Assembly (NCBI GenBank): GCA_963966185.1 | Contig: CAWZYM010000127.1 | Location: 277,501 to 341,500 of the forward strand | Length of the DNA stretch: 64,000 nt | Origin: Rhabditoides inermis | Taxonomy: Eukaryota; Nematoda; Chromadorea; Rhabditida; Rhabditidae | Direction of reading: 5' to 3' | Shown: in pieces, positions 13,396 through 27,182 of the stretch | How positions within the stretch are numbered: the first letter of the stretch is position 1 | How the letters are laid out: every line of letters starts with the position of its first letter | Position numbers and translations under genes: made by a program | The notes under the pieces: generated by a model | Seen by the model: only the letters and a program-made list of their open reading frames with translations | Database searches by the model: none | What the model was told of the DNA's origin: nothing

Positions 13396-14368
13396 TTGAG
13401 ATTGAGTTTTGTTTCGAACGTGGAAAGGATGTTCCCGAAGGTTCATGCAGACTCGAAAATTGTGAATGAGAAGTTCTCTTTTTACATGAAATGGTTTTCA
13501 CGTTTGTACAATCACTCGTTTAGATAATCTTACTCGGTCACCCATCCAACCATTTCGTCTTCCTCACTCTCAACAGGTATGCGAACACAATTTATGTGTT
13601 AATTGTTCCAATCTTTGCAGGAGTTCCAACCCGCCTCGTGGACTCTTCTTCGACTCGCAGTTTCGGAGTGAAGACCTCTACACGGTATTTTCGTTCTGCA
13701 TTATGTTTAATTGGTAATGGTGGTTTAGAATAACTTGGTGCGCATCTACGAGAGCATGGACCCGCCTCCACCCGAAGGAACGCAGTACTTCTACTGCTCG
13801 GGCTATGACCAGCAGGGTGCCGACTCGTCGTGCGGCCACCGTAGTTTGGGTGCGGCCTACCTCACCAGCAAGGGCATGCATCCCGCCGAGTGAGTATGGA
13901 CAACGTATGCAGGTGAAGCGTACTGCATTCAGGTACTCCTATAACGTCGACTCGCTGTGTGCGGCTGTGGAGAGGTGCCACGCGGAGGGTCTGACCGCGG
14001 ACGTTCGAGCGGATCTGGACAAGGCGTTCACCAAGTAGGTGCTCGACTTGAATGATAACAGTCTTAGTCACGCCCATCGGCACTCCTCCTCCTGTCTATA
14101 GTGGACGAAGCTTAGACAATGCGAACCCGGCGCGCATCGATTGCTGGCGCTCGCCTAGGTTTATAGGGGATGGTGTGAGTGCTACAGTATACCGTTACTT
14201 ACGGACAGACAGACAGTTGTTTTCAATATATATTGAGTCGATTATAGAAATATATTGACCGATTGCAGGAAGGCGAACATTGAGCACTCTGCGATCCCGA
14301 TGCCCAACCTGACCAACTTTCTCAACATTGACGACGACGATTCCGACGACGATAAATCAAATGTCTGA
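13396..14368 (+). pseudogene. Gene D, copy 1: unrecognised, carries an in-frame stop relative to its copy
   Basis: Exons follow the pieces VHADSKIVNEKFSFYMKW, PRGLFFDSQFRSEDLYT, NNLVRIYESMDPPPPEGTQY with FYCSGYDQQGADSSCGHRSL, then YSYNVDSLCAAVERCHAEGL, and a last exon with HSAIPMPNLTNFLNI followed by an Asp-rich tail. Relative to the copy at 34.5 kb, one TAC codon is TAA here (13525-13527), a nonsense change in the first exon, and the phase to the next exon does not close. The later exons are open and well formed, so a shorter product starting downstream cannot be excluded. No known domain recognised. Confidence 0.55.
14065..14225 (+). repeat. Dispersed repeat of about 150 bp ending in GACAGACAGACAG (copy in gene D intron)
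   Basis: Shares CGAACCCGGCGCGCATCG, GGTTTATAGGGG and TTACTTACGGACAGACAGAC with 35110-35270, and in diverged form with 15330-15470. The first two copies share their place in the same gene D intron. The third abuts the cut end of a LINE fragment. It holds no reading frame. Its class is unknown. Confidence 0.55.
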
Positions 14369-14394
14369 TAACTTCAATATGATAAACATTCGAG

Positions 14395-14825
14395 CTACCG
14401 TATCAATCATACAGTATGTCAATGAGTGTGTGTGAGAGGGGAGTGGAATCGTCGACAGCGTGAGTCACCTTCGACATCCAACATTCCGGAAGACAGAATC
14501 TGGAACAACATTCTGGATTAATAAAGACTTATCTTTCCCACCATTGCAGGCATTTCAGTAGTTAATAAATGTTTACGGTGAAACATAGTCGTATATCACT
14601 AGCGACTCTATTTCGATTATTACTTGCAACTCTTCACATTGTGATAATCTACGTTCAGTGAAACGTAGCCTCCAATGCCAACCCACTTTGCGCGTCCGCA
14701 CTGTCCCCTCTCGTCACACCAGCGCTTGTCGCAACAACGGAGACGGGGACCGCACTCGGAAGAAGCGGAACACTCGGAAGGGAGACCGCCTGGAGAGAGA
14801 GAGGTATGAGAGGGAGAGAGAGAGA

Positions 14826-14873
<48 letters not shown>

Positions 14874-15395
14874 GAGGAAGAGGGAGAGAGGTACGGGGAG
14901 AGGGAGATAGGGAGAGAGAGAGGGAGGGAGAGAGAGAGATAGATAGAGAGAGAGAAAAAGAGAAAGAGAGAGAGAGAGATGGAGAGAGAGAGAAAGAGAG
15001 AGATAGATGCTCACCCCTCCTTCCGCGTCCCTCCACTCGCACCGGCATGTCTCTTCTCCTCTCCTTGGTGTATTCCATGAATAGTCTATCAGAGGAGGAG
15101 TGTATGGAAGAGGTGGGAGACCGCTTAAAGTGGTTATTGATATTTCGGTCGAAATCTGAGTTAGTTCTTGGTCAGGCGCCAAGCAACCGCAGCGCGCGGG
15201 CTGCACTCTCTTTTCTCGTACTCTCTTTGAGCCCGTGGAGCAGGTGGTGCATTTTTTGATCGCGACTTTACTTACCTCCTGTCTCCTCCTCCAGCAGTCG
15301 AACTGGGCTAACCAGTCGGAGTCGCGCCTACGGCGCTCCTCCTCCTGGTTGTAGTGGGCGGGGCTTAAAAATGGTGCCAACCCGGCGCGTCTCAC
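14395..15395 (-). pseudogene. Inverted partial copy of the gene A 3' end
   Basis: On the minus strand this repeats the terminal gene A exons: a serine-rich exon ending MEYTKERRRDMPVRVEGRG, a long CT-rich intron, the cysteine module exon (GLPSECSASSECGPRLRCC and CDKRWCDERGQCG, near 14675-14795), and the downstream spacer with CTTCCGGAATGTTGG. It matches 21.6-22.5 kb better than 9.2-9.9 kb. Upstream exons of gene A are absent, so it is probably a fragment left by an inverted duplication. Confidence 0.7.
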
Positions 15396-15469
15396 ATGCT
15401 AGCTCCGACCTGGGGTATTTAGAGAGCGCTGCATCAGCGTCACTTACAGACAGACGGACATTGCGTTTT

Positions 15470-15970
15470 CTATACATTAGGATTCCAATACTCAGCTGGG
15501 GAACCTCTTTTTAGAATGCTGCGTTCGCGTTCAATGAGATAGCTTTTGACATCTTTTTTTTTATATAGTCTCGTCTCTTTCTTATACGCGAATACATCAT
15601 CTGGATCCTTTGTATGTTTTTGTTTATCAAACAATTTTCGAATTTTTAACTTCTTGGTTAACAGCCATGGGGGAAATTTTTTCGCGCTTTGGATTGTCAA
15701 AACTGGAACTCGTATGCTAATAGAATCGTGTATATAGCTAGTGAGAACACTGTATTTCTGATCAATGTCTGCACATTGTTCAAAAAGTGACACCCAATCA
15801 ATAGCAGCGAGATCGTGGCACATCGCGGCATAATCTCCATTTCTGTAGTCAAAGTAGGTTCTCTTGACATTGTCACAAGATGATGATAGTGGAATATTTA
15901 TGAAACACTCTACTGATACATGATCTGAGATTTGAATTCCGGGTTTTACATTGAAGATCAGACTCTGGTA
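15470..15970 (-). mobile_element. Non-LTR retrotransposon fragment (linker between endonuclease and RT), 3'-truncated
   Basis: The minus strand encodes a continuous stretch with SDHVSVECFINIP, RTYFDYRNGDYAAM, then FPPWLLTKKLKIRKLFDKQK and LYKKKDVKSYLIERERSILK, ending SPAEYW before a TAG. This is the typical region between the AP endonuclease and the reverse transcriptase of CR1/Jockey-like LINEs. The RT is missing; the sequence stops at about 15478 and passes into another repeat. Its upstream half is at 19070-19345, separated by the 3.1-kb TIR element. Confidence 0.75.
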
Positions 15971-18900
15971 AATTACTACAGTGCGTACACACACCTCACA
16001 AATTCACGCAGTGTGTACACAGTTCTACACTCATTCACGCAGTGTCTACACTGTGTAGACATGTGTAGAGTTTGGACTACATTTTCTACGCAACTCTACA
16101 CAGCGTACAGGCTGTGTAACTATGCATCACGTTTCAATAAGACAAAATGGAACATCAGTTGTTATTTTGATCTTATCATGCATCAGATACAAGTATTGTA
16201 TGTATTCAAAATACAAAATTCTACTTCCCAATTATAATGCTGCACAATGTTTCGAGCTTTCTCCATCACCAAATTTATGTACAAATAATCAAATCTTTCA
16301 TGTATTCTGATATTTCTAATATAATTTTAGACTTGAAAACAGTTATATATGACTTGTCTAATCGAAACCAAAAATGTCTATGAAAATATATAATTTTTGC
16401 GCTCTACCGCAAATAATAAAATAGAGTAATGCTCCATTGCCAAACTGACGAAATTTTTCGATTTATTATTTTTTTGTATTGTTTTGTGCGTGTTTTGTTA
16501 TGTTTATTGCGGAGTTCATCTTTAATAAACGCCGTGTGTGATTTGATTGTTTAATAGCCACTTTTAACAACAAAGTCGAAATCGACTATTTCTTTTGATT
16601 TTCGAAACAGCTGGTTGTCTGATGTGAGTGTAGCTCTTGTCGCTTTGATTTTTTTCCCGGAATCGACTGCCTAATTATATAGTTTTTTTTTATTACGAGA
16701 GATTTTTTTTTATTTCTTATAAACAATCTCACAAGCAGCCTTCCTTGTTCTTGAACATAACCGTCACTTTGCTTCATGCTCGCATTGCCTGGGGGACGGT
16801 GGGTGACAGATTATCATGTGTGTTGCAGTCGCTTTCCGGTGGAGGCGTGGCGCGGATGCATTAACACTGTGCAACTAGACAAGGACATGGGCAACCTACA
16901 CGCCGCGTACAAGAGCAAAAGCGTGCGCAACGCGTACGCCTCGTCTTCTGTCCGCGAGGTGTCCTTCCTCTCTGACCGCTCGTCCGCCACCTTCAACAAC
17001 GTCACCGTCAACGACGACATCGAGGTGACGTTCAAGTTCAAGACGCGCCAGCCCGACGGCACCCTCTTTCTCATCCAGACTGAAGAGCAGGTGAGTAAAA
17101 GGAGGCTACTGTGTTTTGGGGAAGATATGTCAGTTCAGTGTTATAGAGTTACCGTTCATTACGTTGTCGTGTTTTGTGTTTCAGGAGCTGGTGCTGAAGG
17201 TATCACTGGCGGGTGGAGTGATCACGGCGGCGGCTTCGGAGAACGACCAGGTGAAGCTGGAGCTGACGACGGCCGCCGACAGACAGTGACACTACTTCAC
17301 CGTAGGAAGTCGACCCAGAGACTGCGCATCGACGCCGACGACCTGTTCAGTAAGCAGCTCGACAAGCAGATCAGCAGCGAGTTTGTGAGTTGTGCGATAG
17401 GGTGGCTGGGGTTGACTGGACTCTTCGCGTTTCAGAACACTACAATCGGGGAGGTGGTCATTGTAAGTGCTTGGCTGCGAAGCAATATTTTTGCGAATAG
17501 ATTCGCTTGCTTTCCGCTAAACTATCTATATACCACATGCTTGATAGTATATAGATAGTTTAGCTGACAGATTGCGGCTGCTTTTTAGAATTGTTGAGAT
17601 TGATCGATCAACGTGAAGACGTGAAATTTAGGCGCCTGAGGACAGGGGTGAGATCTCTTTCGGAAAGGTCGGGCGCTACATTAGCTGCAGCGGAGACGTC
17701 ATTTTCAATGGAAAGCTTCTCGACTTTGCCAAGGTACGTGTGAGGGAGCGGTGTTGACTATGGTTGGACTGGTGTGTTGCAGGCTGCAACGAAGGAAGTG
17801 CAGCTCACCGGTTGTGCTCTTCCCGCTGACAAGATCATCTCCGTGTAGGGAGACGAGGAGAGTGACTGTTGCCCCGGAACAGGTGGAGATCGAGGAGAAC
17901 GTGAGTCCAGTCTTTCGTTTCGCTTTTTACTTTGATTGATTCAGCCCGAGGAGCTTGATGTGAGTCGGGTAAGGTAGCCACATAGAGAGACGTGTGTTTG
18001 GACTAGGAGTCAAATGCCTGACTACTTCTAACTAATGCTTCCCCTATGTTGTTGTGATTGTGTGTGTTTCATTTGCCCGTTTCAGACGACCGTCAACTCT
18101 ACGCGCTCTATTCTCGACGGCAAGTGGCATCAGATCAAGACGTCTCGCAAGGGCAACGAGGGTGTGCTGATTGTGGACGAGGAGAGCCAGGAGGGCACGT
18201 CCGGGCACGAGACGGAGACGGTGGACACGCAGGCGCCTCTCTACTTCGGAGGCATCTCCGCCGACGTCACAAAGGCGGCCAGGCTCGTTGTGCCTGTGAG
18301 TGGAATGTGAGGGAGAAGGGCAGCAAAGCGGCAATTTGTCTTTGCAGGGCATCAAGAGCGAGTTCTCTGGCTGCATCCGTGAGATGAAGCTCAACGACAA
18401 GGTTACGCCATCATCAACAATGAGTACCAAGTGAGTAGTCGGTTCCAGTGTAGGGCCTTTTAGGACGATGATCAACTGCATTTGTCGATGAGAGATATTG
18501 AGGAAACACCTTCAGTTGCTTGGCTTTACGATATTGGTTGCATCTGCTCGAGTATGAATTGAATGACCTCGTGTTGATTGCAGGTCGGCCTTGTGTTCGG
18601 TCAGAGTTCTTGAGTACCTCACCGTCGAGATGATCAACGGTACGTTTTGGGTGCTGAAGCGTGGGTTACGGTCTTGTATAATGTACTCACTGACTTTCAG
18701 GAGACATCCACTTCACTGTCGACTCTGGAGCGGGAGCCGAGTCTGTGATCTACGCCCCGACTGCCAAGAACGCAATCTGTGACGGACACTGGCACTTCTA
18801 TTTTGTAACGTTTCTATTTTGTTTCTACTTTGTAACGGTTGTTATGGCGATTCTTAATTCTGATAATAAATTTGTTGACTGTGTTTCTGAGTTTGTTCTT

Positions 18901-19069
18901 TCTTTTCCATCATTTATTATAGCTGTGTTAACATTTGCCTGAAGTAGGATCTGCGTAGACCTGTGTGAGTAGCTCTACACAGGTCTACGCAGTGTAGGGT
19001 CTACGCATGTGTAGAGTGTTGCTTCACACATGTGTAGACACGAAGGTGTGTACACACTGTGTAGAGTTC
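15971..19069. mobile_element. 3.1-kb TIR element inserted in a LINE and carrying a laminin gene fragment
   Basis: The two halves of one minus-strand LINE are separated by this segment. Its ends are inverted: outside lie CTCTGGTA and TACCAGAG, inside ACTACAGTGCGTACACAC on the left and, as reverse complement, CTACACAGTGTGTACACAC on the right. TA at 15969-15970 and 19070-19071 could be the target duplication. Both subterminal zones (15975-16115 and 18950-19065) are filled with diverged GTGTAGAC/CTACACTG units. The interior is AT-rich from 16.1 to 16.75 kb and then carries broken laminin G exons. No transposase is seen, so it would be non-autonomous. Gene capture by a TIR element is inference; flanking duplications could also produce the picture. 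Confidence 0.6.
16829..18790 (+). pseudogene. Laminin alpha-like (laminin G domain) gene fragment, broken
   Basis: Exons resemble laminin G domains of a laminin alpha chain: RFPVEAWRGCINTVQLDKD, VTFKFKTRQPDGTLFLIQTE, LRIDADDLFSKQLDKQISSE, ISFGKVGRYISCSGDVIFNG, then STRSILDGKWHQIKTSRKG, APLYFGGISADVTKAA and EFSGCIREMKLNDK. Several GT-AG introns are kept, so it came from genomic DNA and not from a processed mRNA. It is disabled: TGA at 17287-17289 where a Trp codon is expected, a frameshift right after it, and TAG at 17846-17848. N-terminal laminin regions are absent. It lies wholly inside the TIR element. Confidence 0.75.
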
Positions 19070-19345
19070 TACCAGAGGAGAACGGTCATTGCACAATATC
19101 AAATCTAATATGTTACATCCGCGTGTTGGGAAAGTAACATGCTGAGAGAGACCGAATGTGTTACATAAACCAACAAAGTCAGATGATTTTGGTTCACTAG
19201 ATGTATTATCAAAATTTCTGGAAAATTCAAGTCACCTGTTATTATCATTGGGCAGTCTGAAACGGGCAATAAACGTTTCTAAGTGATGAATGAAATTTGG
19301 TGAGCTACGCGGGTGCCGATAAGTATACACCAAAAACAATAATCC
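19070..19345 (-). mobile_element. Upstream half of the split LINE: AP endonuclease C-terminal part
   Basis: The minus strand reads through endonuclease motifs of CR1/Jockey-type LINEs: RHPRSSPNFIHHLE, IITGDLNFPEI (about 19221-19251) and PTRGCNILDLILCND (about 19085-19133). It joins in sense to the fragment at 15470-15970 if the TIR element is removed, with a one-base frame difference that fits decay. The 5' part of the LINE is missing. Confidence 0.7.
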
Positions 19346-19904
19346 TAGAGCCATTTGGCAAAGTTATGAGCGATCTCGCGCACCCATGAGTCGGCAGGCC
19401 AGCGTGTGTGTGGGTGGGTGGTTCCCGTCACTCTGGCTAGCTCTCTCTCCCGGCAGGCGGGCGGGGCGCGAGAGAAAGCGCGAGAGAGCACGCTATCGGC
19501 AGAGAGCGCAGACATGCGCTTACTCCACGGCGACCGAAATTCAGAGAAAAGTGTCGTTTAAAATTGTTTCTATACAATACCAAGAAAAATATAGTTGCAT
19601 ATACACGCAACATTGTGCGTCACATCATAAAATGTGTCACATAATAGTTCTGTGCGTACTAATGAACGACAGAGCTTGGGAATAAGTAAGAGAAGAAATT
19701 TCTATGAAATTCAACAAAAGCACATGTATTATCTGTTAAAAAGTACTGGCGTAAAGATAGGTTTGTAAGTTTGTCTTGACCCAATTCAACAAAAGCGCAT
19801 CCATAAAACGTTTACAAATACTAACACAAACCTGCGCATAACGTACAGTGGACACTAACAGATGAAATATAACAATACAAATGAATAACGTCATACGTCA
19901 ATAT

Positions 19905-19946
<42 letters not shown>

Positions 19947-20103
19947 AGATGGAGAGAGAGGAGAGAGAGGAGAGAGAGATGGAGAGAAAGGCAGAGAGGC
20001 GCAGGTTTGTGTTAGTATTTGTAAACGTTTTATGCTTGCGCTTTTGTTGAATTGGGTCAAGACAAACTTACTATCTTTACGCAAGTACTTTTTAACAGAT
20101 AAT
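19346..20103. repeat. Dispersed repeat copy 1 with a 376-bp foldback end
   Basis: Starts GTTATGAGCGATCTCGC, shared with 47.27 kb, and shares AGGCCAGCGTGTG and AAATTTCTATGAAATTCAAC with the second copy. It ends with an inverted repeat: 19728-19840 pairs with 19998-20103, each arm about 105 bp, starting ATTATCTGTTAAAAAGTAC. A (GA)n array lies in the loop. The right end falls exactly where similarity to gene A introns begins, so it is an element boundary. No coding capacity. Confidence 0.65.
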
Positions 20104-20193
20104 TATTGTTGATGTGAAACGTATCGCAATTGATATTTTAAACGAGTGAATGCTGTGAGTGAGAGATAGGGGGAGGGATTAAGAGAGAGAAAA

Positions 20194-20240
<47 letters not shown>

Positions 20241-21925
20241 TCGCAGAGACCCGCCCCGCCGCCGTCCCTCTCGACCCACTCCATCCACCACTCTCTCACC
20301 GGAGGACGAAGACGTATTCCATGTGCATCAAGTGGACAGCAGGTGGAGAACGTTTAAAAAAGATTTTACTAGACCATACATTTAGAGACCCCCAATGAAC
20401 ATGATTATCATGATATGATAAAGAAGTTTTGAAATCACAATTATTGATTGGGGTCGCTACTACGTATTAGAATCTCATGGAGACTATGCTATTTGATAGC
20501 AACGTGAAACGTATTTCGTTCAGCTCGCCGCGTCCGATCCGCCGAAAGTCGCCACAGAGAGCTACTGGAGTGAAATGTGAGTTGTGTGATTCCGTTGCAA
20601 TGGTCAGTCTCCGCTCCAGGAAAGGTGAGTGTGAGATTCTAATACAAGGTGATTTTGTAGTAACAGTAGTTAAATAAATACAATAGTAAGACAATCCAGC
20701 TTATATTCAATCCAGCCACCACCCCCTCGCTTTCCCGATTCGTGCCTCCCATAGTGGGCCGATCCTAACATCGCGTTGCAATTGCAAGAAATCTTGCAAA
20801 TACAAGAATTCTTGCAATGTTACGTTGTAAACGCAAGAATTCTTGCATTGCAACTTGACATGTCAAGATTTCCTGCAAATGCAACGGAATGCATGCACCT
20901 CAAACTTGGGTAACTGAACCGAGTCCAGATCACGGTCGCGCGTGTACGCACGTCAAACATATCATCGCGCAGCATGCGAGATCATACGGGTTTGCTATAT
21001 TGATAAACTTATCGATAAATGAACGATGTCTCTCGATAGCTCTCATCCGAATGTATCAAGCAAAATCATCATTTTGTCATCAGTTTCTTCCGTTCGCGAT
21101 TCTTTCTAGAGTTGCAAGATGTCTTGCAATCGCAATGTTGCAAACGCAAGAATTCTTGCAAACGCAAGATTTCTTGCAAATGCAACGCGATGTTAGGACC
21201 GGCCCAGTGTCGCCGACCGACATTCGAGGCCGAGTCAATGGTGAGTGCCCGCTCCTCCAACCATGAATCCAAGTTACGCTAGTACCGTTATTCCGTTATG
21301 TTGTGGTCAGTTTCAGAGAAACTGATTTTTTAAATCGCCTTCGAAACACAGTACTTTCGTATTTGCTTTCAGGCGTTGAGGCGACGGTCGCCCCGATCCC
21401 GCACCAGCTCCCTGTAGACTATGACGATGAACACACCAGGGGTGAGTTTTTTTTACACTATACTGGTAGCGGCATTATCGCAAAGTTCCTCGCGCAGACA
21501 TGCATTGCGGCGGTGAAGCGTATCAACAAACATGTTTCGCCATCATGTTTGTTTCTGTGCTAGCGCCAGCCGAGACTCGCCTTTATATGTATATGATGTC
21601 TGCACAGAGACAGAGATAGGTTTGATAGATGAGCACACTATCACTAGATGTGGATGGAACATTGTGTTGATATTGCAGCTCCGGTGCCTGTCTCGCAGCA
21701 GCAGCCGGGTGTGTGGTACAGTATGCTGGATGGAGACTGGCCCAGTGCGGGAGGAGAGAGGAGGTAGTCTTCGAATTGTCACAGGCAACCCTGGAACCAC
21801 TCACTCAGGCGAGCTCCCTCATCCTCCATACACTCCTCGTCTGATAGACTGTTCATGGAGTACACCAGAGAGAGGAGACAAGACATGCCTGTACGGGTGG
21901 AAGGACGCGGAAGGAGGGGTGAGCA

Positions 21926-21963
<38 letters not shown>

Positions 21964-22043
21964 CCCTCTCTCTCTCTCTCTCTCTTTCACTCCCTCTCTT
22001 CCCCTCTCCCTATCGCCCTCTTCCCCCTACCTCTCTCTCTCTT

Positions 22044-22084
<41 letters not shown>

Positions 22085-22286
22085 ACCTCTCTCCCTCTCC
22101 CCCCTCTCTCTCATCCCTCTCTCTCCAGGCGGTCTCCCTTCCGAGTGTTCCGCTTCTTCCGAGTGTGGCCCCCGTCTCCGTTGTTGCGACAAGCGCTGGT
22201 GTGACGAGAGGGGACAGTGCGGACGCGCAAAGTGGGTTGGAATTGGAGGCTACGTTTCACTGATGAGAGTAGATTATCACAAGTAG
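20104..22286 (+). pseudogene. Gene A, copy 2: 3' exons only, one exon split by a foldback insertion
   Basis: Repeats the gene A exons from EDEDVFHVHQVDSR (near 20303) through RPIRRKSPQRATGVK, the exon SLSRFVPPIV, VATVAPIPHQLPVDYDDE, VPVSQQQPGVWY, a serine-rich exon ending MEYTRERRQDMPVRVEGRG and the cysteine module with GLPSECSASSECGPRLRCC. It ends with TAG at 22284-22286. A 450-bp element interrupts the exon between PIV and SPTDIRGRVN. All 5' exons of gene A are absent, so it is probably not a full gene. Fusion to a new upstream exon is possible but not seen. Confidence 0.65.
20756..21205. mobile_element. 450-bp foldback/MITE element with 3-bp target duplication in a gene A exon
   Basis: Ends are GGGCCGATCCTAACATCGCG and, inverted, CGCGATGTTAGGACCGGCCC. 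AGT flanks both ends (20753-20755 and 21206-21208). Removing the element and one AGT gives exactly the length of the undisturbed exon in copy 1 (around 8449-8474). The interior is built of TTGCAAGAATTCTTGCAA-like palindromes. A 3-bp duplication and GGG-type ends recall PIF/Harbinger MITEs, but those usually duplicate TWA, so the family is uncertain. Confidence 0.75.
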
Positions 22287-22752
22287 AAAAGTGAGAGTAA
22301 TAATCGACATTGAGTTGCTTTAAGTGTTAGATATAAAGCGTTTCACCGTATTTGGTGGTGAAATGTGCGTCATAGTAAGACAGCTTGGTCTTTATGAATC
22401 CAGAATGTTGTTCCAGATTCTGTCTTCCGGAATGTTGGATGTCAAAGGTGACTCACGCTGTCGACGATTCCACTCCCCTCTCACACACACTCATTGACAT
22501 ACTGTATGATTGATACGGTAGCTCGAATGTTTATCATATTGAAGTTATCAGACATTTGATTTATTATATGATACTCTGCTGTACAAAATATCTATTTGAG
22601 ATTTGACAACTACTCTTTACAATTGACTTTATACCACCTCTACGCATATTTATGATATGTGATTATTGCCTACTGATCCGGGTCCTTATTTATTTGTAAC
22701 TTATACATAAACAACTTTTCTTTTGTGAACGTCGTCATTCTCTCCTGGCCCC

Positions 22753-25515
<2,763 letters not shown>

Positions 25516-25594
25516 TGTGTGTTTTGGATAAAGTCTTCTTTCTCTGAAGGTTGTTGTGTTGTTGTCCTGTCATTTCCCTTTCTTTCCTCTCCCA

Positions 25595-25670
25595 ATGCGG
25601 CTATGACTGTCTCTCCCCTAACTCCTTCTTTTGGCGTGGACACACGAAGAAGAGAAGCCAGTCATCTCGG

Positions 25671-25722
<52 letters not shown>

Positions 25723-26088
25723 CTTTCTCTTTCTCTCTCTCTCTCTCTCTCTCCCCAATCTTCCCTCTAGATTCCCCCCGCAATATCGTTCTGGTCTCTG
25801 ATCGCATCGTCTTTGTGCCAATTGGCCACGACGCCGAGTTCAAGTGCTATGTGAATGTGAGATTTCTATAGTTATGTACCGTATACCCGTATCGTATTCC
25901 TAGGCCCTCGAATTTCGCGAGCGTGTCATCAACTTCGAGAAGAAAAGCGGCATGGAGGTCAAAGGTGAAAATCATAGCCGTTGTATTTTGTTATTTTATT
26001 TTTTATTTTAAAATATGTTCCAGGAAAAGTTAAGTGGACTTTGTACACCAAGTCGCCGAGTGGAGGGTGAAAGGTGAGAAAGAGAGAG

Positions 26089-26149
<61 letters not shown>

Positions 26150-26656
26150 GAGAGAGAGAGATGTTTCAGCCTGGTGAGGCGACTGTGCATCGCAGACTTT
26201 ATTCCCCGTCCGCTCGACCCTCCAGCAGTCGCTGTTCTGACTCCACCGTTCCCAATGCCCCGCCTCCTCCTGCTCCTTCCCAACCCAGTGAGTACCGTGG
26301 ATGAGTACTGTATCCACCGTATTCCAAGACAACCGGCTGGCGCCGAGGATGAGTTCATAACCATCGACGACAAGGAGCAAGTGCAGGTGAGTACCGTACC
26401 TCTTTACATGTACAGTACTCTTTCAGACGTTCACTCGAGTTGTGTCTGACATGCCGGCTCGCATGGAAACCGCCCGGCACTCGCTCGCCAATGCCAAGGG
26501 TACGGTAGCATACGGTATTTTGAAAGTACATGTATGTTGATTGATTGATTGATTGAGTGTCCGTTAGGAGTTCCGGTGACTAACATTGAATGTGAAATGT
26601 ACGGTGTTAGTGCCATGAAAGGAAGCCGTAAGGGTCGTTTCAATAAAGTGAATTGA
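25595..26656 (+). pseudogene. Gene C, copy 2: internally deleted with a stop in the signal peptide
   Basis: The ATG aligns with other gene C copies, but the fourth codon is TGA (25604-25606) where copies 1 and 4 have TGG, so the signal peptide is lost. The next exons are recognisable (VLVSDRIVFVPIGHDAEF, FRERVINFEKKSGMEVK). After KSPSG the sequence jumps to the end of the exon finishing VKG, runs into a (GA)n array and emerges at the first cytoplasmic exon. The EGF-like and membrane exons are therefore gone. The 3' part (EDEFITIDDKEQVQ, RTFTRVVSDMPARMETAR) ends with the same altered VPVTNIECE reading as copy 1, with TGA at 26654. Confidence 0.75.
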
Positions 26657-26726
26657 GCATCTTATTGCTGCTAATATTTTTTTCTAGTTGAGATTGAGGC
26701 TCTGTCATATCAATAAGTGTTCTCTC

Positions 26727-26872
26727 TGAAAATTTCATTGAAATAGTGAAAATTTCAATGTAAAGATGTAAAATTTTGATGAATGTGTGAAATCTTCAAT
26801 GAGTTAGTGAAAATTTCTTTGCAAGTGTGAAAATTTCATTAAATGTAGTGAACTTTTCAAAGAAAGTTTCAT
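26727..26872. repeat. Degenerate tandem repeat of about 20 bp (GTGAAAATTTCAATG-like)
   Basis: Six to seven diverged units beginning GTGAAAATTTC, in the gap between gene C copy 2 and the 3' end of the MULE-derived gene. It may lie in the 3' UTR of the latter. No coding signal. Confidence 0.7.
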
Positions 26873-26879
26873 TAGTAGT

Positions 26880-27123
26880 TTACCACTTAGTAGCCTCCTC
26901 ATCATACTCCGTACCATACACATCGCACACCTGTGAATTGACTAATTATTAATCTCCTGTCCCCTCATTTCAGCTCACCTGCTCGGCAGCGTGAATCCAG
27001 GCGTTGCGGAACGAGTAGGCCATATCGGTCATCTCATCAAGACCGACGGGGAGAGGAGACATCCATAGCTATAAGGTATTGAGAATGGAGAGAGAGAGAG
27101 AGCGAGCGAGAGAGAGAAAGAGA

Positions 27124-27182
<59 letters not shown>

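Noticed and set aside
20756..21205. CRISPR-like array of TTGCAAGAATTCTTGCAA repeats
   Set aside because: Units are irregular and palindromic with no uniform spacers, and the host is a nematode; it is the interior of a foldback element.
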